Assembly: GCF_001953975.1 (NCBI RefSeq) | Contig: NZ_MBEJ01000093.1 | Coordinates: 1-34,077, forward strand | Direction: 5' to 3' | DNA length: 34,077 bases | Source: Mycobacterium sp. NS-7484 | GTDB lineage: Bacteria > Actinomycetota > Actinomycetes > Mycobacteriales > Mycobacteriaceae | Shown: positions 7,261 through 16,995 of the stretch, piece by piece | Layout: every line of letters starts with the position of its first letter | How positions within the stretch are numbered: position 1 is the stretch's first letter | Notes under the pieces: model-generated | What the model was told of the DNA's origin: nothing | The model's database searches: none | Seen by the model: the letters and a program-made list of their open reading frames with translations, nothing else | Program-made: the position numbers and the translations under genes

Positions 7261-8439
7261 ATGACCACGTCGGTAATCGTTGCTGGAGCGCGTACTCCGG
7301 TCGGCAAGTTGATGGGCTCTTTGAAGGACTTCTCCGGCAGTGACCTGGGCGCGATCGCCATCCGGGGCGCTCTGGAGAAGGCCAAGGTCGATGCTTCGCT
7401 GGTGGACTACGTGATCATGGGTCAGGTGCTGACCGCAGGCGCCGGTCAGATGCCCGCCCGCCAGTCCGCTGTGGCCGCCGGAATCGGCTGGGACGTGCCC
7501 GCGCTGTCCATCAACAAGATGTGCCTGTCGGGCATCGACGCGATCGCGCTGGCCGATCAGCTCATCCGGGCGGGTGAGTTCGAGGTCGTCGTCGCCGGTG
7601 GTCAGGAGTCGATGAGCCAGGCCCCGCACCTGCTGCCCAAGAGCCGCGAGGGCTACAAGTACGGCGACGTGACCGTGCTCGACCACCTGGCCTACGACGG
7701 TCTGCACGACGTCTTCACCGACCAGCCGATGGGCGCGCTCACCGAGCAGCGCAACGACGTCGACAAATTCACCCGCGCCGAGCAGGACGAGTTCGCCGCC
7801 CAGTCGCACCAGAAGGCCGCCGCGGCGTGGAAGGACGGGGTGTACGCCGACGAGGTGGTGCCGGTGTCGATCCCGCAGCGCAAGGGCGACCCGATCGAGT
7901 TCGCCGAGGACGAGGGCATCCGGGCCAACACCACGGCCGAATCGCTGGGTGGCCTGCGTCCGGCGTTCCGCAAGGACGGCACCATCACCGCCGGCTCGTC
8001 GTCGCAGATCTCCGACGGTGCGGCCGCGGTTGTCGTGATGAGCAAGGCCAAGGCGCAGGAGCTGGGCCTGGACTGGCTGTGTGAGATCGGCGCGCACGGT
8101 GTGGTCGCCGGTCCGGACTCCACGCTGCAGAGCCAGCCCGCCAACGCGATCAAGAAGGCCGTCGAGCGTGAGGGCATCAGCGTCGACCAGCTGGACATCC
8201 TCGAGATCAACGAGGCGTTCGCCGCGGTGTCCCTGGCCTCGACCAAGGAGTTGGGTGTCGACCCGGCCAAGGTGAACGTGAACGGCGGCGCGATTGCCAT
8301 CGGTCACCCGATCGGCATGTCCGGCGCCCGCATCACGCTGCATGCGGCACTGGAGCTCGCGCGCAAGGGGTCGGGCTATGCCGTCGCCGCGCTTTGTGGC
8401 GCCGGTGGCCAGGGCGATGCGCTGATCCTGCGTCGCTGA
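7261..8439 (+). CDS. fadA4: Acetyl-CoA C-acetyltransferase (thiolase)
   Basis: The 392-aa enzyme condenses two acetyl-CoA to acetoacetyl-CoA or runs the reverse cleavage. All thiolase signatures are present: nucleophile Cys88 (NKMCLSG), the NEAFA block, His349 ([10 protein letters not shown]) and the second active-site Cys379 (CGAGGQGDA). Length is normal. A strong ribosome-binding site GGAGG sits just before the ATG. It heads a plus-strand run with the DUF3817 gene and the thioredoxin-TPR gene, as in the recalled Rv1323-Rv1324 region. A CRP-like site upstream suggests cAMP control. The neighbouring epimerase links it to short-chain acyl-CoA metabolism. Confidence 0.96.
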   Translation: MTTSVIVAGARTPVGKLMGSLKDFSGSDLGAIAIRGALEKAKVDASLVDYVIMGQVLTAGAGQMPARQSAVAAGIGWDVPALSINKMCLSGIDAIALADQLIRAGEFEVVVAGGQESMSQAPHLLPKSREGYKYGDVTVLDHLAYDGLHDVFTDQPMGALTEQRNDVDKFTRAEQDEFAAQSHQKAAAAWKDGVYADEVVPVSIPQRKGDPIEFAEDEGIRANTTAESLGGLRPAFRKDGTITAGSSSQISDGAAAVVVMSKAKAQELGLDWLCEIGAHGVVAGPDSTLQSQPANAIKKAVEREGISVDQLDILEINEAFAAVSLASTKELGVDPAKVNVNGGAIAIGHPIGMSGARITLHAALELARKGSGYAVAALCGAGGQGDALILRR

Positions 8440-8483
8440 CAGCAACTCAACGACGCTCTGTAGTAGCTGGCCGGCGGATCGGG

Positions 8484-8489
8484 CACAAT
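8484..8489 (+). promoter_or_regulatory. Possible -10 element CACAAT before the DUF3817 gene
   Basis: CACAAT ends 6 bases before the ATG at 8496 and resembles TANAAT with a changed first base. The spacing equals that of clear leaderless promoters nearby, such as clpS. It would allow separate transcription from the thiolase. Confidence 0.3.
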
Positions 8490-8495
8490 GGCGCC

Positions 8496-8870
8496 ATGAC
8501 AAGCTCTTTTGACTTGCGCTCGATCCCCGGCTGGTTCCGTCTGATCGCCCTTGCCGAGGCCGTCAGCTGGGCCGGTCTGCTGGTCGGGATGTATTTCAAG
8601 TACCTCGGCAATCCCCGCACCGAGATCGGCGTGAAGGTGTTCGGTCCGATCCACGGCGGCATCTTCATCGCGTTCGTGGTGGCGGCGGTGCTGGTCGGGG
8701 TCGCCCATAAGTGGGGCATAGTCACCTGGATTCTGGCGTTGCTGGCCAGCATTGTGCCGCTGGGCAGTGTGATCTTCGTCATGTGGGCCGATCGGACTCA
8801 ACGGCTGGGTGCGCCCGACGGGCGCGCGTTGGTGGCCCAACCAGGCGAGGCCGTCCCGGAATCGACGTGA
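8496..8870 (+). CDS. DUF3817 integral membrane protein
   Basis: The 124-aa protein has three hydrophobic stretches, at about 14-32, 45-68 and 74-96, with the DUF3817 pattern (FRLIALAEAVSW, then GPIHGGIFIAF). No function is established for the family. The ATG is chosen because the conserved part starts right after it. It lies 56 bases after the thiolase and 13 bases before the next gene. A second family member occurs at 32715-33056 on the other strand. Confidence 0.88.
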   Translation: MTSSFDLRSIPGWFRLIALAEAVSWAGLLVGMYFKYLGNPRTEIGVKVFGPIHGGIFIAFVVAAVLVGVAHKWGIVTWILALLASIVPLGSVIFVMWADRTQRLGAPDGRALVAQPGEAVPEST

Positions 8871-8883
8871 CAGACTTGTTGAC

Positions 8884-9795
8884 GTGACTCGTCCACGTCC
8901 TTCCGTCGGCCCGGCGCTGGCCGGCGCGGTTGATCTCTCGGCACTCAAGCAGCGGCCCACGACAGCGGGTGACAGCCCGAGTGCGCCCGGTGGTGCGAGC
9001 GCCACGGAGGTCACCGAAGTCAACTTCGAAGCCGAGGTTCTGGTCCGCTCGGGCCAGGTTCCGGTGGTGGTGCTGTTGTGGTCACCGCGCAGCGATTCCA
9101 GCGTTGCCCTGGGCGACGCCCTGGCCGGCCTGGCGGCTGCGGATGGCGGCACGTGGTCCCTGGCGTTGGTGAACGTCGACACCACGCCGCGGGTCGCGCA
9201 GATGTTCGGCATCCAAGGCGTACCGACCGTGGTCGCACTTGCCGGCGGCCAACCGATCGCGAGCTTCGAAGGCGCACAACCGGCCGATCAGCTCCGTCGC
9301 TGGGTCGATTCGCTGCTCGAGGCCACGCGCGGAAAGTTGTCCGGCGCCGGTGACGACGAGGCCGAGCAGGTCGATCCTGAATTGGCCGCCGCCCGGGCTC
9401 ATCTGGACGAGGGCAACTTCGCCGCAGCGCTGGCCGCGTACCAGGCGATTCTCGATGCTCAGCCCAATCACGCCGAGGCCAAGGGTGCTGTGCGGCAGAT
9501 CGCGTTTCTGGAGCGCGCCAGCGCGCTGCAGGGCCCGGACGCCGTGGCTGCGGCATTGGCCGCGGCCGACGACGCGCCCGACGATGTCGACGCCGCTTTC
9601 GCCGCTGCCGATGCCGAGATCCTGGCTCAGCAGCCGGCGTCGGCGTTCAACCGGCTCATCGCCCTGGTGAAGCGCACCGCCGGGGACGAGCGCACCAAGG
9701 TTCGGACGCGGCTCATCGAGTTGTTCGAGTTGTTCGATCCGGCCGACCCCGAGGTGGTTGCCGGCCGACGCAACCTCGCCAACGCGCTGTACTGA
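8884..9795 (+). CDS. Thioredoxin-like/TPR co-chaperone (CnoX/YbbN-like, no CxxC)
   Basis: The 303-aa protein has a disordered N-terminus (1-45), a thioredoxin fold (about 46-155) and a TPR-like helical part (about 160-303). Where thioredoxins have WCxxC it has Trp66-Ser-Pro-Arg-Ser70, so both redox cysteines are missing. The cis-proline (GVPTVVA, Pro114) is kept. This is the CnoX (YbbN) layout, a holdase that hands clients to GroEL and DnaK; that role is inferred. It matches recalled Rv1324, including the closing ADPEVVAGRRNLANALY. The GTG at 8884 gives the family length. It is the last gene before a long hairpin. Confidence 0.9.
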   Translation: MTRPRPSVGPALAGAVDLSALKQRPTTAGDSPSAPGGASATEVTEVNFEAEVLVRSGQVPVVVLLWSPRSDSSVALGDALAGLAAADGGTWSLALVNVDTTPRVAQMFGIQGVPTVVALAGGQPIASFEGAQPADQLRRWVDSLLEATRGKLSGAGDDEAEQVDPELAAARAHLDEGNFAAALAAYQAILDAQPNHAEAKGAVRQIAFLERASALQGPDAVAAALAAADDAPDDVDAAFAAADAEILAQQPASAFNRLIALVKRTAGDERTKVRTRLIELFELFDPADPEVVAGRRNLANALY

Positions 9796-9804
9796 CCCCT
9801 TCGC

Positions 9805-9862
9805 CGAACAGACACAAACCGGTACTTTTTCGCCGGAAAAGGTACGGGTTTGTGTCTGTTCG
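9805..9862. terminator. Long near-perfect hairpin, bidirectional terminator or extragenic palindrome
   Basis: Outer arms of 16 bp are perfect (9805-9820 with 9847-9862). After one G-G mismatch the inner arms continue for 9 more pairs (9822-9830 with 9837-9845, one G-T) around the loop CGCCGG. The element fills the gap between the convergent CnoX-like gene and glgB. Runs of T and A in the inner arms face both directions. It is longer than a normal terminator and may belong to a dispersed repeat family. Confidence 0.75.
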
Positions 9863-9879
9863 CGGGGAAAGCGTGAGCC

Positions 9880-12087
9880 TCAGACCGGCTCGAACCACAA
9901 CATCGCCAGCGGCGGCAGCACCATCACCGCCGACGCCGGACGGCCGTGCCACGGTTCGTCGGTGGCTTGCACCGCGCCCATGTTGCCGATGCCCGCGCCG
10001 TTGTAGATGGTCGCGTCGGTGTTGAGCACTTCGCGCCACTCACCGGCATGCGGGAGCCCGAGCCGGTATTCGCTGTGCTCACTGCCGGCGAAGTTCACCA
10101 CGCAGGCCAGCACCGAACCGTCGGCGCCGAACCGCAGGAAGCTCAGCACGTTGTTGGCCGAGTCGTTGGCGTCGATCCAGGAGTAGCCCTCGGGGCTGGT
10201 GTCGCGGCTCCACAACGCCGGATGGCGCCGGTAGATCCCGTTGAGATCCTGGACCAGTCGCTGCACGCCGCCGGAGAACCCCTGCTCGTCCAGCTGGAAC
10301 CAATCCAGCCCGCGTTCCTCGGACCATTCGGCGCGCTGCCCGAACTCCTGGCCCATGAACAGCAACTGCTTACCCGGATGCGCCCACTGGTAGGCCAGCA
10401 GGCTGCGCAGCCCGGCGGCCTTGGCGTGGTCGTCGCCGGGCATCCGCCCCCACAGCGTGCCCTTGCCGTGGACGACCTCGTCGTGGCTGATCGGCAACAC
10501 ATAGTTCTCGCTGAACGCGTACAGCATCGAGAACGTCATCTCGTGATGGTGATAGCTGCGGTGCACCGGGTCATGGCTGACGTAGTCGAGCGTGTCGTTC
10601 ATCCAGCCCATGTTCCACTTCATCGAAAAACCAAGGCCACCAAGGTTTGTCGGACGGGTGACGCCGGGCCAGGAGGTGGATTCCTCGGCGATTGTGACGA
10701 TGCCCGGGTTCGCCTTGTGCACGGTGGCGTTCATCTCCTGCAGGAACTGCACTGCCTCCAGGTTCTCCCGGCCGCCGTAGATGTTGGGTGTCCAACCCCC
10801 TTCGGGGCGGGAGTAGTCGAGGTAGAGCATCGAGGCGACGGCGTCCACCCGCAGCCCGTCGACGTGATACTCCTGCAGCCAGTACAGCGCGTTGGCGACG
10901 AGGAAGTTGCGCACCTCGGGCCGGCCGAAGTCGAAAACGTAGGTGCCCCAGTCGAGCTGCTCGCCGCGCCGGGGGTCGGAGTGTTCGTAGAGCGGGGTGC
11001 CGTCGAATCGGCCCAGCGCCCAGGCGTCTTTGGGGAAATGGGCGGGGACCCAGTCGACGATCACCCCGACTCCGGCCTGGTGCAGTGCATCGACCAGGTA
11101 CCGGAAATCGTCCGGGGTTCCGAGCCGCGAGGTCGGCGCGTAGTAGGACGTGACCTGATAACCCCAGGAACCACCGAACGGGTGCTCGGCGACCGGGAGC
11201 AACTCGACGTGGGTGAAGCCTTGTTCCACAACGTATTCGGTCAACTCGGTGGCCAGCTGCCGGTAGCTCAGGCCCGGCCGCCAGGACATCAGGTGCACTT
11301 CGTAGGTGCTCATCGGTTCGAACACCGGGTTCTGCGCGGCCCGGCGGATCATCCAGTCCTCGTCGTTCCAGGTGTAGGAGCTGCTGGTGACCCGGGAGGC
11401 GGTTTGCGGGGGAACCTCGGTGGCGAACGCCATCGGGTCGGCCCGGTCGGTGGTGACCCCGCCTGCGCCATGGATGCGGAACTTGTACAGGCCGCCGGTG
11501 GAAAAGCCGGGCCAGAACAACTCCCAGACCCCGGACGAGCCGAGCACGCGCATCTGCGCCTCGTTGCCGTCCCAGTGGTTGAAGTCGCCGATGACGCTGA
11601 CACCCTTGGCATTCGGCGCCCACACCGCGAACGAAACACCCTCCACGACCCCGTCCGGGGTGGTGAAACTGCGGGGATGGGCGCCGAGGATCTCCCACAA
11701 CCGTTCGTGACGTCCTTCGGCGAACAGGTGCAGATCGAGTTCGCCGAGCGTGGGCAGGAACCGGTAGGCGTCGGCGGTGGTGTGGGTGAAAATCGTGTCG
11801 TCGGGGCCCGGATAGCTGATCTCCAGGCGGTAGTCGGCCAGATTGGTGAACGGGACGGCCACCGCGAACAGCCCGGATTCGATGTGCTGCAGGGGGTGAC
11901 GCTCACCACCGATCACCGCCACGACCTTGGCGGCGTGGGGCCGGTAGGCCCGGATGACGGTCTGACCCCGGTATTCGTGCGCGCCCAACACCGAATGCGG
12001 GTCGTGGTGCTCACCGATCACCAGTCGCTGGATGTCTGATGGGTCGGGCCGCAGATGCACGTCGCTGAGTTGATTGCTTCTCGTCAT
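9880..12087 (-). CDS. glgB: 1,4-alpha-glucan branching enzyme GlgB
   Basis: The 735-aa GH13 enzyme makes alpha-1,6 branches in glycogen and capsular alpha-glucan. It has an N-terminal beta-sandwich module (about 10-110), a CBM48 (about 130-235), a catalytic barrel and a C-terminal beta domain. The nucleophile is Asp415 (GLRVDAVAS), the acid is Glu468 (VTIAEEST), and the third acidic residue lies in [10 protein letters not shown]. Length agrees with mycobacterial GlgB (about 731). ATG 12087 gives the family N-terminus; the frame could open 42 bases earlier inside glgE. It starts 7 bases after the glgE stop, with AGGGAA inside the end of glgE as a possible ribosome-binding site. It is co-transcribed with glgE. 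Confidence 0.97.
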   Translation of the reverse strand: MTRSNQLSDVHLRPDPSDIQRLVIGEHHDPHSVLGAHEYRGQTVIRAYRPHAAKVVAVIGGERHPLQHIESGLFAVAVPFTNLADYRLEISYPGPDDTIFTHTTADAYRFLPTLGELDLHLFAEGRHERLWEILGAHPRSFTTPDGVVEGVSFAVWAPNAKGVSVIGDFNHWDGNEAQMRVLGSSGVWELFWPGFSTGGLYKFRIHGAGGVTTDRADPMAFATEVPPQTASRVTSSSYTWNDEDWMIRRAAQNPVFEPMSTYEVHLMSWRPGLSYRQLATELTEYVVEQGFTHVELLPVAEHPFGGSWGYQVTSYYAPTSRLGTPDDFRYLVDALHQAGVGVIVDWVPAHFPKDAWALGRFDGTPLYEHSDPRRGEQLDWGTYVFDFGRPEVRNFLVANALYWLQEYHVDGLRVDAVASMLYLDYSRPEGGWTPNIYGGRENLEAVQFLQEMNATVHKANPGIVTIAEESTSWPGVTRPTNLGGLGFSMKWNMGWMNDTLDYVSHDPVHRSYHHHEMTFSMLYAFSENYVLPISHDEVVHGKGTLWGRMPGDDHAKAAGLRSLLAYQWAHPGKQLLFMGQEFGQRAEWSEERGLDWFQLDEQGFSGGVQRLVQDLNGIYRRHPALWSRDTSPEGYSWIDANDSANNVLSFLRFGADGSVLACVVNFAGSEHSEYRLGLPHAGEWREVLNTDATIYNGAGIGNMGAVQATDEPWHGRPASAVMVLPPLAMLWFEPV

Positions 12088-12094
12088 CTTGTTC

Positions 12095-14209
12095 TCATTC
12101 CCTGCGTAGCAAGCCCAGTCGGTGCTCATAGGGTACGAGCGGCATGTTCAGCACATGCGCCACCGCCTTGGCAGGGTCGATCCGAACGTAATTCGACTGT
12201 CCCCACTGGTATTCCTCGCCGGTGATCTCGTCGCGTACCCAGAACCGGTCATGCGATTCCATACCCAACGCCTCCATGTTCAACCACAATGTGGCCTGTT
12301 CCGGGCTGAAGGCGTTGAGCGTCACCACCACCAGCACGGTGTCTCCGGTGGTCGGGTCGAACTTGCTGTAGGCCAGGAGGGCGTCGTTGTCGACGTGGTG
12401 GAAGGTGAGCGTGCGGAGCTGCCGCAGCGCCGGGTGCAGCCGGCGGATCTCGTTGAGGCGCGTGACAAACGGCTCAAGGGAGCGTCCCTCGGCCAGCGCG
12501 GCCGCGAAGTCGCGGGGCCGCAGCTCGTACTTCTCGGAGTCCAGGTACTCCTCGCTGCCTTCGCGGACCGCCCGGTGCTCGAACAGCTCGAAGCCGGAAT
12601 ACATGCCCCACGACGGGCTCATGGTGGTGGCCAGTACCGCGCGGATGGCGAACATGCCGGGGCCGCCGTGTTGCAGTGACTCGTGGAGGATGTCGGGGGT
12701 GTTGACCCACAGGCTGGGCCGGGCACTGTCGGCATTTTCGACGATCTCGTTGCCGAACTCCGTGAGCTCCCATTTGGCGGTGCGCCAGGTGAAGTAGCTG
12801 TAGGACTGGGTGAAGCCGCGTTTGGCCAAACCGTAGAGGCGTGCTGGGCGGGTGAACGCCTCGGACAGAAACAGCACGTCCGGGTCTTCGTTCTTCACCT
12901 CGGCGATCAACCAGACCCAGAAGTTCGGCGGTTTGGTGTGGGGGTTGTCGACGCGAAAGACCTTGACCCCGTGCGAGATCCAGAACCGGACCACCCGCAG
13001 TACCTCGTGGTAGAGCCCGGCCGGGTCGTTGTCGAAGTTCAGCGGGTAGATGTCCTGGTACTTCTTGGGCGGGTTCTCGGCGTAGGCGATGGTGCCGTCG
13101 GGCAGCACCGTGAACCATTCCGGGTGCGCCGCAGCCCACGGATGATCCGGCGCGCACTGCAGTGCCAGGTCGAGTGCGACCTCGATGCCCTCGCTGCGCG
13201 CGGCGCCGACGAACGCGTCGAAGTCCTCGATCGTGCCCAGGGCCGGGTGCACGGCGTCGTGGCCGCCCTCGTCACTGCCGATGGCCCATGGCGATCCGAC
13301 GTCACCCGGCCCGGCGGTGACGGCGTTGTTGCGGCCTTTACGGTGCACCTTGCCGATGGGGTGGATGGGCGGCAGGTAGACGATGTTGAACCCCATGCGG
13401 GCGATGCGGGGCAGCTGCTCGGCAGCGGTGGCGAAGGTCCCGTGCACCGGATGCCCGGCCTCGTCCCAGCCGCCGGTGGACCGCGGGAACATCTCGTACC
13501 ACGAGGAGAACCGGGCCAGCGGCCGGTCCACCCAGACGCCGTATTGCTCACCGCGGGTGACCAATTCGCGCAGCGGGTACTGCTCGAGCAGTTCGGTGAC
13601 CTCATCGGACAACGCCATGCCTGCGCGCAGGAACGGGTCACCGGGGGTTCGCAGGGCCGCGGCCGCCTCGATCAGCGGATCGCGCAGTTTGCGGGGTGTC
13701 CCGGCGGCGGCACGTTCGAGCAGACGCGCCCCGATCAGCAGGTCGTTGGACAGTTCGGCCTCACTCTGGCCGGCGCCCAGCTTGGCCTCGACCGCGTGTC
13801 GCCAGGTGGCCAGGGGATCTCCCCAGCCGTCGACCCGGTAGGTCCACAGGCCGACGCTGTCGGGGGTGAACTGGCCATGGAAAACGTCGGGGATGTCGCC
13901 TTGAATCATCGGCAGTGCCTGTGGCTTGATGCGTTGGGTGGGCTGCCCCGCGGCGTTGTCCGACAACACAGGGCTGGTCGACAGCACCGTGTCGATGGGG
14001 ACCGGCAGCGGTGCGGTGCCCGGCCCGGTGGCCAGCCGCGGGTAATCGGTGCCCAGGTACCGCACCACCAGGGTGGCCGATACGGCGTCGTGGCCTTCCC
14101 GCCACACTGTGGCCCGAACCGGCACCACCTCGCCCACGACGGCTTTTGCCGGGAATTGCCCGCCCAAAACCACAGGCGCGACATCATCGATTCCGATACG
14201 ACCGGCCAC
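12095..14209 (-). CDS. glgE: Alpha-1,4-glucan:maltose-1-phosphate maltosyltransferase GlgE
   Basis: The 704-aa GH13_3 enzyme extends alpha-glucans with maltose from maltose-1-phosphate, the step that links trehalose to glycogen and whose loss poisons M. tuberculosis. The nucleophile is Asp421 ([14 protein letters not shown]), the acid glutamate is in FLSEAFT, and the [13 protein letters not shown] loop is typical. GTG 14209 is chosen because GAGGAG lies 7 bases upstream; the in-frame GTG at 14224 has no such site. It is followed 7 bases later by glgB and is divergent from glgP across 164 bases. Order matches recalled Rv1327c-Rv1326c. Confidence 0.96.
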   Translation of the reverse strand: MAGRIGIDDVAPVVLGGQFPAKAVVGEVVPVRATVWREGHDAVSATLVVRYLGTDYPRLATGPGTAPLPVPIDTVLSTSPVLSDNAAGQPTQRIKPQALPMIQGDIPDVFHGQFTPDSVGLWTYRVDGWGDPLATWRHAVEAKLGAGQSEAELSNDLLIGARLLERAAAGTPRKLRDPLIEAAAALRTPGDPFLRAGMALSDEVTELLEQYPLRELVTRGEQYGVWVDRPLARFSSWYEMFPRSTGGWDEAGHPVHGTFATAAEQLPRIARMGFNIVYLPPIHPIGKVHRKGRNNAVTAGPGDVGSPWAIGSDEGGHDAVHPALGTIEDFDAFVGAARSEGIEVALDLALQCAPDHPWAAAHPEWFTVLPDGTIAYAENPPKKYQDIYPLNFDNDPAGLYHEVLRVVRFWISHGVKVFRVDNPHTKPPNFWVWLIAEVKNEDPDVLFLSEAFTRPARLYGLAKRGFTQSYSYFTWRTAKWELTEFGNEIVENADSARPSLWVNTPDILHESLQHGGPGMFAIRAVLATTMSPSWGMYSGFELFEHRAVREGSEEYLDSEKYELRPRDFAAALAEGRSLEPFVTRLNEIRRLHPALRQLRTLTFHHVDNDALLAYSKFDPTTGDTVLVVVTLNAFSPEQATLWLNMEALGMESHDRFWVRDEITGEEYQWGQSNYVRIDPAKAVAHVLNMPLVPYEHRLGLLRRE

Positions 14210-14359
14210 CCATCCACTCCTCACGTCGTCACGGTCAAGCGGCAGTCACTCGTTCACTTGCCTTGTCGCGTCTGATACCCACCGTAGTGGGCCGCCCAAC
14301 CTCGCGGGGGTCAAGAGCACGGTGCTATCGCTCAGGACTGCGCGAACCCGATTTGTCAG

Positions 14360-14365
14360 TAAGGT
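14360..14365 (+). promoter_or_regulatory. -10 element TAAGGT for glgP (leaderless)
   Basis: TAAGGT fits TANNNT and ends 8 bases before the GTG at 14374. It lies in the 164-base divergent region shared with glgE. No Shine-Dalgarno sequence fits the GTG, in agreement with leaderless transcription. The rest of the region shows no clear operator. Confidence 0.42.
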
Positions 14366-14373
14366 TGGGTCGC

Positions 14374-16995
14374 GTGAAAGCCCTGAGACGGTTCACTGTC
14401 CGCGCGCACCTCCCCGAACGTCTGGCGGCGTTGGAACGGCTGTCGATCAACCTGCGCTGGTCCTGGCACAAACCCACTCAGGATCTCTTCGCCGTCCTCG
14501 ATCCAGACCTGTGGCAGCAGAGCAACGGTGATCCGGTGGCGTTGCTCGGGGCGGTCAGCCCGCAACGGCTCGACGAACTGGCGGGCGACGGGGCGTTCCT
14601 TGCCTCCCTGGACGAGTTGGCCGCAGACCTGGACAACTATCTGAGCCGGCCGCTGTGGTACCAGCAACAACAGGCCGAAGGACAGCAGATGCCGAAAGGT
14701 ATCGCTTACTTCTCGATGGAGTTCGGTGTGGCCGGGGTGCTGCCCAACTACTCCGGTGGTCTGGGCATCCTGGCCGGCGACCACCTGAAATCCGCGTCGG
14801 ATCTGGGTCTGCCGTTGATCGCAGTGGGTCTGTACTACCGCTCGGGGTACTTCCGGCAGTCTCTGACCGCCGACGGCTGGCAGCACGAGAACTATCCGTC
14901 CCTGGATCCCCAGGGGCTTCCGCTGCGTCTGCTCAGCGACGCCGCCGGCGATCCGGTGCTGGTGGAGCTGGCGCTGCCCGATTCACGCGACCTGCGGGCA
15001 CGGGTGTGGATCGCCCAGGTGGGCCGGGTTCCGTTGCTGCTGCTCGATTCCGACATCCCCGAGAACGAGCACGACCTGCGTGGCGTGACCGACCGGCTCT
15101 ACGGCGGTGATCAGGAACACCGGATCCGGCAGGAGATCCTGGCCGGGATCGGGGGCATCCGGGCCATCCGGGCGTTCATCGACCTTGAGGACCTGCCCTC
15201 GCCCGAGGTGTTCCACATGAACGAGGGCCATGCCGGCTTCTTGGGGTTGGAGCGGATTCGCGAACTGGTCTCGGCCGGTTTGGATTTCGACACCGCACTG
15301 ACCGTGGTGCGGTCCTCGACCGTGTTCACCACGCACACCCCGGTGCCCGCGGGCATCGACCGGTTCCCGGTGGAGATGGTCAAACGCTACTTCGGCGGTC
15401 CGGCCGACGAGCGTTCGCGCGACGAGTACGAGTCGCGGGGCCCGGCCGATTCCCGGTTGCTACCCGGGGTTCCGCTGGACCGGGTGGTGGCGTTCGGCGC
15501 CGAGGACGACCCGTCGAAATTCAACATGGCACACATGGGTCTGCGACTTGCCCAGCGCGCCAACGGGGTATCTCTGCTCCACGGCCGGGTCAGCCGGCAC
15601 ATGTTCAACGATCTGTGGCCGGGGTTCGACTCGGCCGAGGTGCCGATCGGATCGATCACCAACGGTGTGCACGCGCCCACCTGGGCTGCTCCTCAGTGGC
15701 TTGAGCTCGGTCGTGAGTTGATCGGTTCGGAAGCTGCCGAACCGGCGGTCTGGGAGCGGTTGCAGCAGGTCGATCCGGGCCACCTGTGGTGGATTCGCTC
15801 GCAGCTGCGCGAGACGCTGATCGCCGACGTGCGTGAGCGCCTGCGCCGTTCCTGGTTGGAGCGTGGCGCATCCGAAGCTGAACTGGGCTGGATCGCAACC
15901 GCTTTCGATCCGTCGGTGCTTACCGTCGGATTCGCCCGCCGGGTGCCCACCTACAAGCGGTTGACCCTGATGTTGCGCGACCCGCATCGGCTGGAGAAGC
16001 TCTTGCTGGATGAGGAGAGGCCCGTACAGCTGATCGTGGCGGGCAAATCGCACCCCGCCGACGACGGCGGCAAGGCGCTGATCCAGCAGATCGTGCGGTT
16101 CGCCGATCGGCCGGAGGTACGCCACCGGATCGCGTTCCTGCCGGACTACGACATGTCGATGGCCCGGTTGCTGTACTGGGGCTGCGACGTTTGGCTGAAC
16201 AATCCGTTGCGGCCGCTTGAGGCCTGTGGCACGTCGGGGATGAAGAGCGCGCTCAACGGCGGACTGAACCTCTCGATCCGCGACGGCTGGTGGGACGAGT
16301 GGTACGACGGCGAGAACGGTTGGGAAATCCCGACCGCCGACGGGGTGGACGACGAGGCGCGTCGCGACGACCTGGAGGCCGCTGCGCTCTACGACCTGCT
16401 CGAGCATGCCGTCACGCCCAAGTTCTACGAGCGCGACGAACACGGCGTACCGATGCGCTGGGTGGAGATGGTGCGCCACACGCTGCAGGTGCTGGGGCCC
16501 AAGGTGTTGGCGTCGCGCATGGTGCGTGACTACACCGAGAAGTACTACCTGCCTGCGGCGCAGTCGCTGCGCCAGACGGTCGAGGCGGCATCGGGGGAGC
16601 CGTTCGGGGCGGCCCGGGAACTGGCCGATTACCGCCGCCGCGCGCAGGAGGCCTGGCCGAAGGTCCAGATCACCGATGTGGACAGTTACGGTCTGCCCGA
16701 CACCCCGCTGCTGGGCTCGGAGTTGACGCTGACCGCCACCGTGCTGTTGGGCGGACTGCGGCCCGAGGAGGTCACCGTGCAGGCCGTGCTGGGCCGGGTG
16801 GACGCCGGTGATGTGATCGTCAACCCGGTGACGGTGCCGATGACGTACGTCGGTTCGGCCGAGGGCGGTGCGGAGCTGTTCTCGACCAGCACCCCGCTGC
16901 CGGTCGCCGGGTCGGTGGGCTACACCGTGCGCGTGCTGCCGCACCATCGGCTGTTGACGGCCGACAACGAGCTGGGGCTGGTGGCGCTGGCGTGA
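14374..16995 (+). CDS. glgP: Alpha-glucan (glycogen) phosphorylase GlgP
   Basis: The 873-aa GT35 enzyme releases glucose-1-phosphate from alpha-glucans using pyridoxal phosphate. An N-terminal DUF3417 region (about 10-125), typical of the actinobacterial and archaeal short-chain type, precedes the phosphorylase core. The cofactor lysine is Lys624 in GTSGMKSALNGG. Motifs such as YFSMEFGV, NYSGGLGILAGDHLKSASD and HMNEGHA are intact. A long in-frame extension upstream is not used because the conserved N-terminus MKALRRFTVRAHLPERL starts at this GTG. Divergent from glgE, it supplies the degrading arm beside the synthetic genes glgE and glgB. Its stop overlaps the next start by 4 bases (GTGA). Confidence 0.97.
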   Translation: MKALRRFTVRAHLPERLAALERLSINLRWSWHKPTQDLFAVLDPDLWQQSNGDPVALLGAVSPQRLDELAGDGAFLASLDELAADLDNYLSRPLWYQQQQAEGQQMPKGIAYFSMEFGVAGVLPNYSGGLGILAGDHLKSASDLGLPLIAVGLYYRSGYFRQSLTADGWQHENYPSLDPQGLPLRLLSDAAGDPVLVELALPDSRDLRARVWIAQVGRVPLLLLDSDIPENEHDLRGVTDRLYGGDQEHRIRQEILAGIGGIRAIRAFIDLEDLPSPEVFHMNEGHAGFLGLERIRELVSAGLDFDTALTVVRSSTVFTTHTPVPAGIDRFPVEMVKRYFGGPADERSRDEYESRGPADSRLLPGVPLDRVVAFGAEDDPSKFNMAHMGLRLAQRANGVSLLHGRVSRHMFNDLWPGFDSAEVPIGSITNGVHAPTWAAPQWLELGRELIGSEAAEPAVWERLQQVDPGHLWWIRSQLRETLIADVRERLRRSWLERGASEAELGWIATAFDPSVLTVGFARRVPTYKRLTLMLRDPHRLEKLLLDEERPVQLIVAGKSHPADDGGKALIQQIVRFADRPEVRHRIAFLPDYDMSMARLLYWGCDVWLNNPLRPLEACGTSGMKSALNGGLNLSIRDGWWDEWYDGENGWEIPTADGVDDEARRDDLEAAALYDLLEHAVTPKFYERDEHGVPMRWVEMVRHTLQVLGPKVLASRMVRDYTEKYYLPAAQSLRQTVEAASGEPFGAARELADYRRRAQEAWPKVQITDVDSYGLPDTPLLGSELTLTATVLLGGLRPEEVTVQAVLGRVDAGDVIVNPVTVPMTYVGSAEGGAELFSTSTPLPVAGSVGYTVRVLPHHRLLTADNELGLVALA

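Noticed and set aside
9946..12039. Very long open frame on the plus strand opposite glgB
   Set aside because: It mirrors the codons of glgB, has His/Val/Gly-rich composition without any recognisable domain, and glgB has full catalytic motifs. High-GC genomes give such antisense frames routinely.
12683..14275. Long plus-strand open frame opposite glgE
   Set aside because: Antisense shadow of glgE without motif or promoter; it also runs over the glgE start region.
15460..16947. Minus-strand open frame opposite glgP
   Set aside because: Mirror of glgP codons, no domain recognised.
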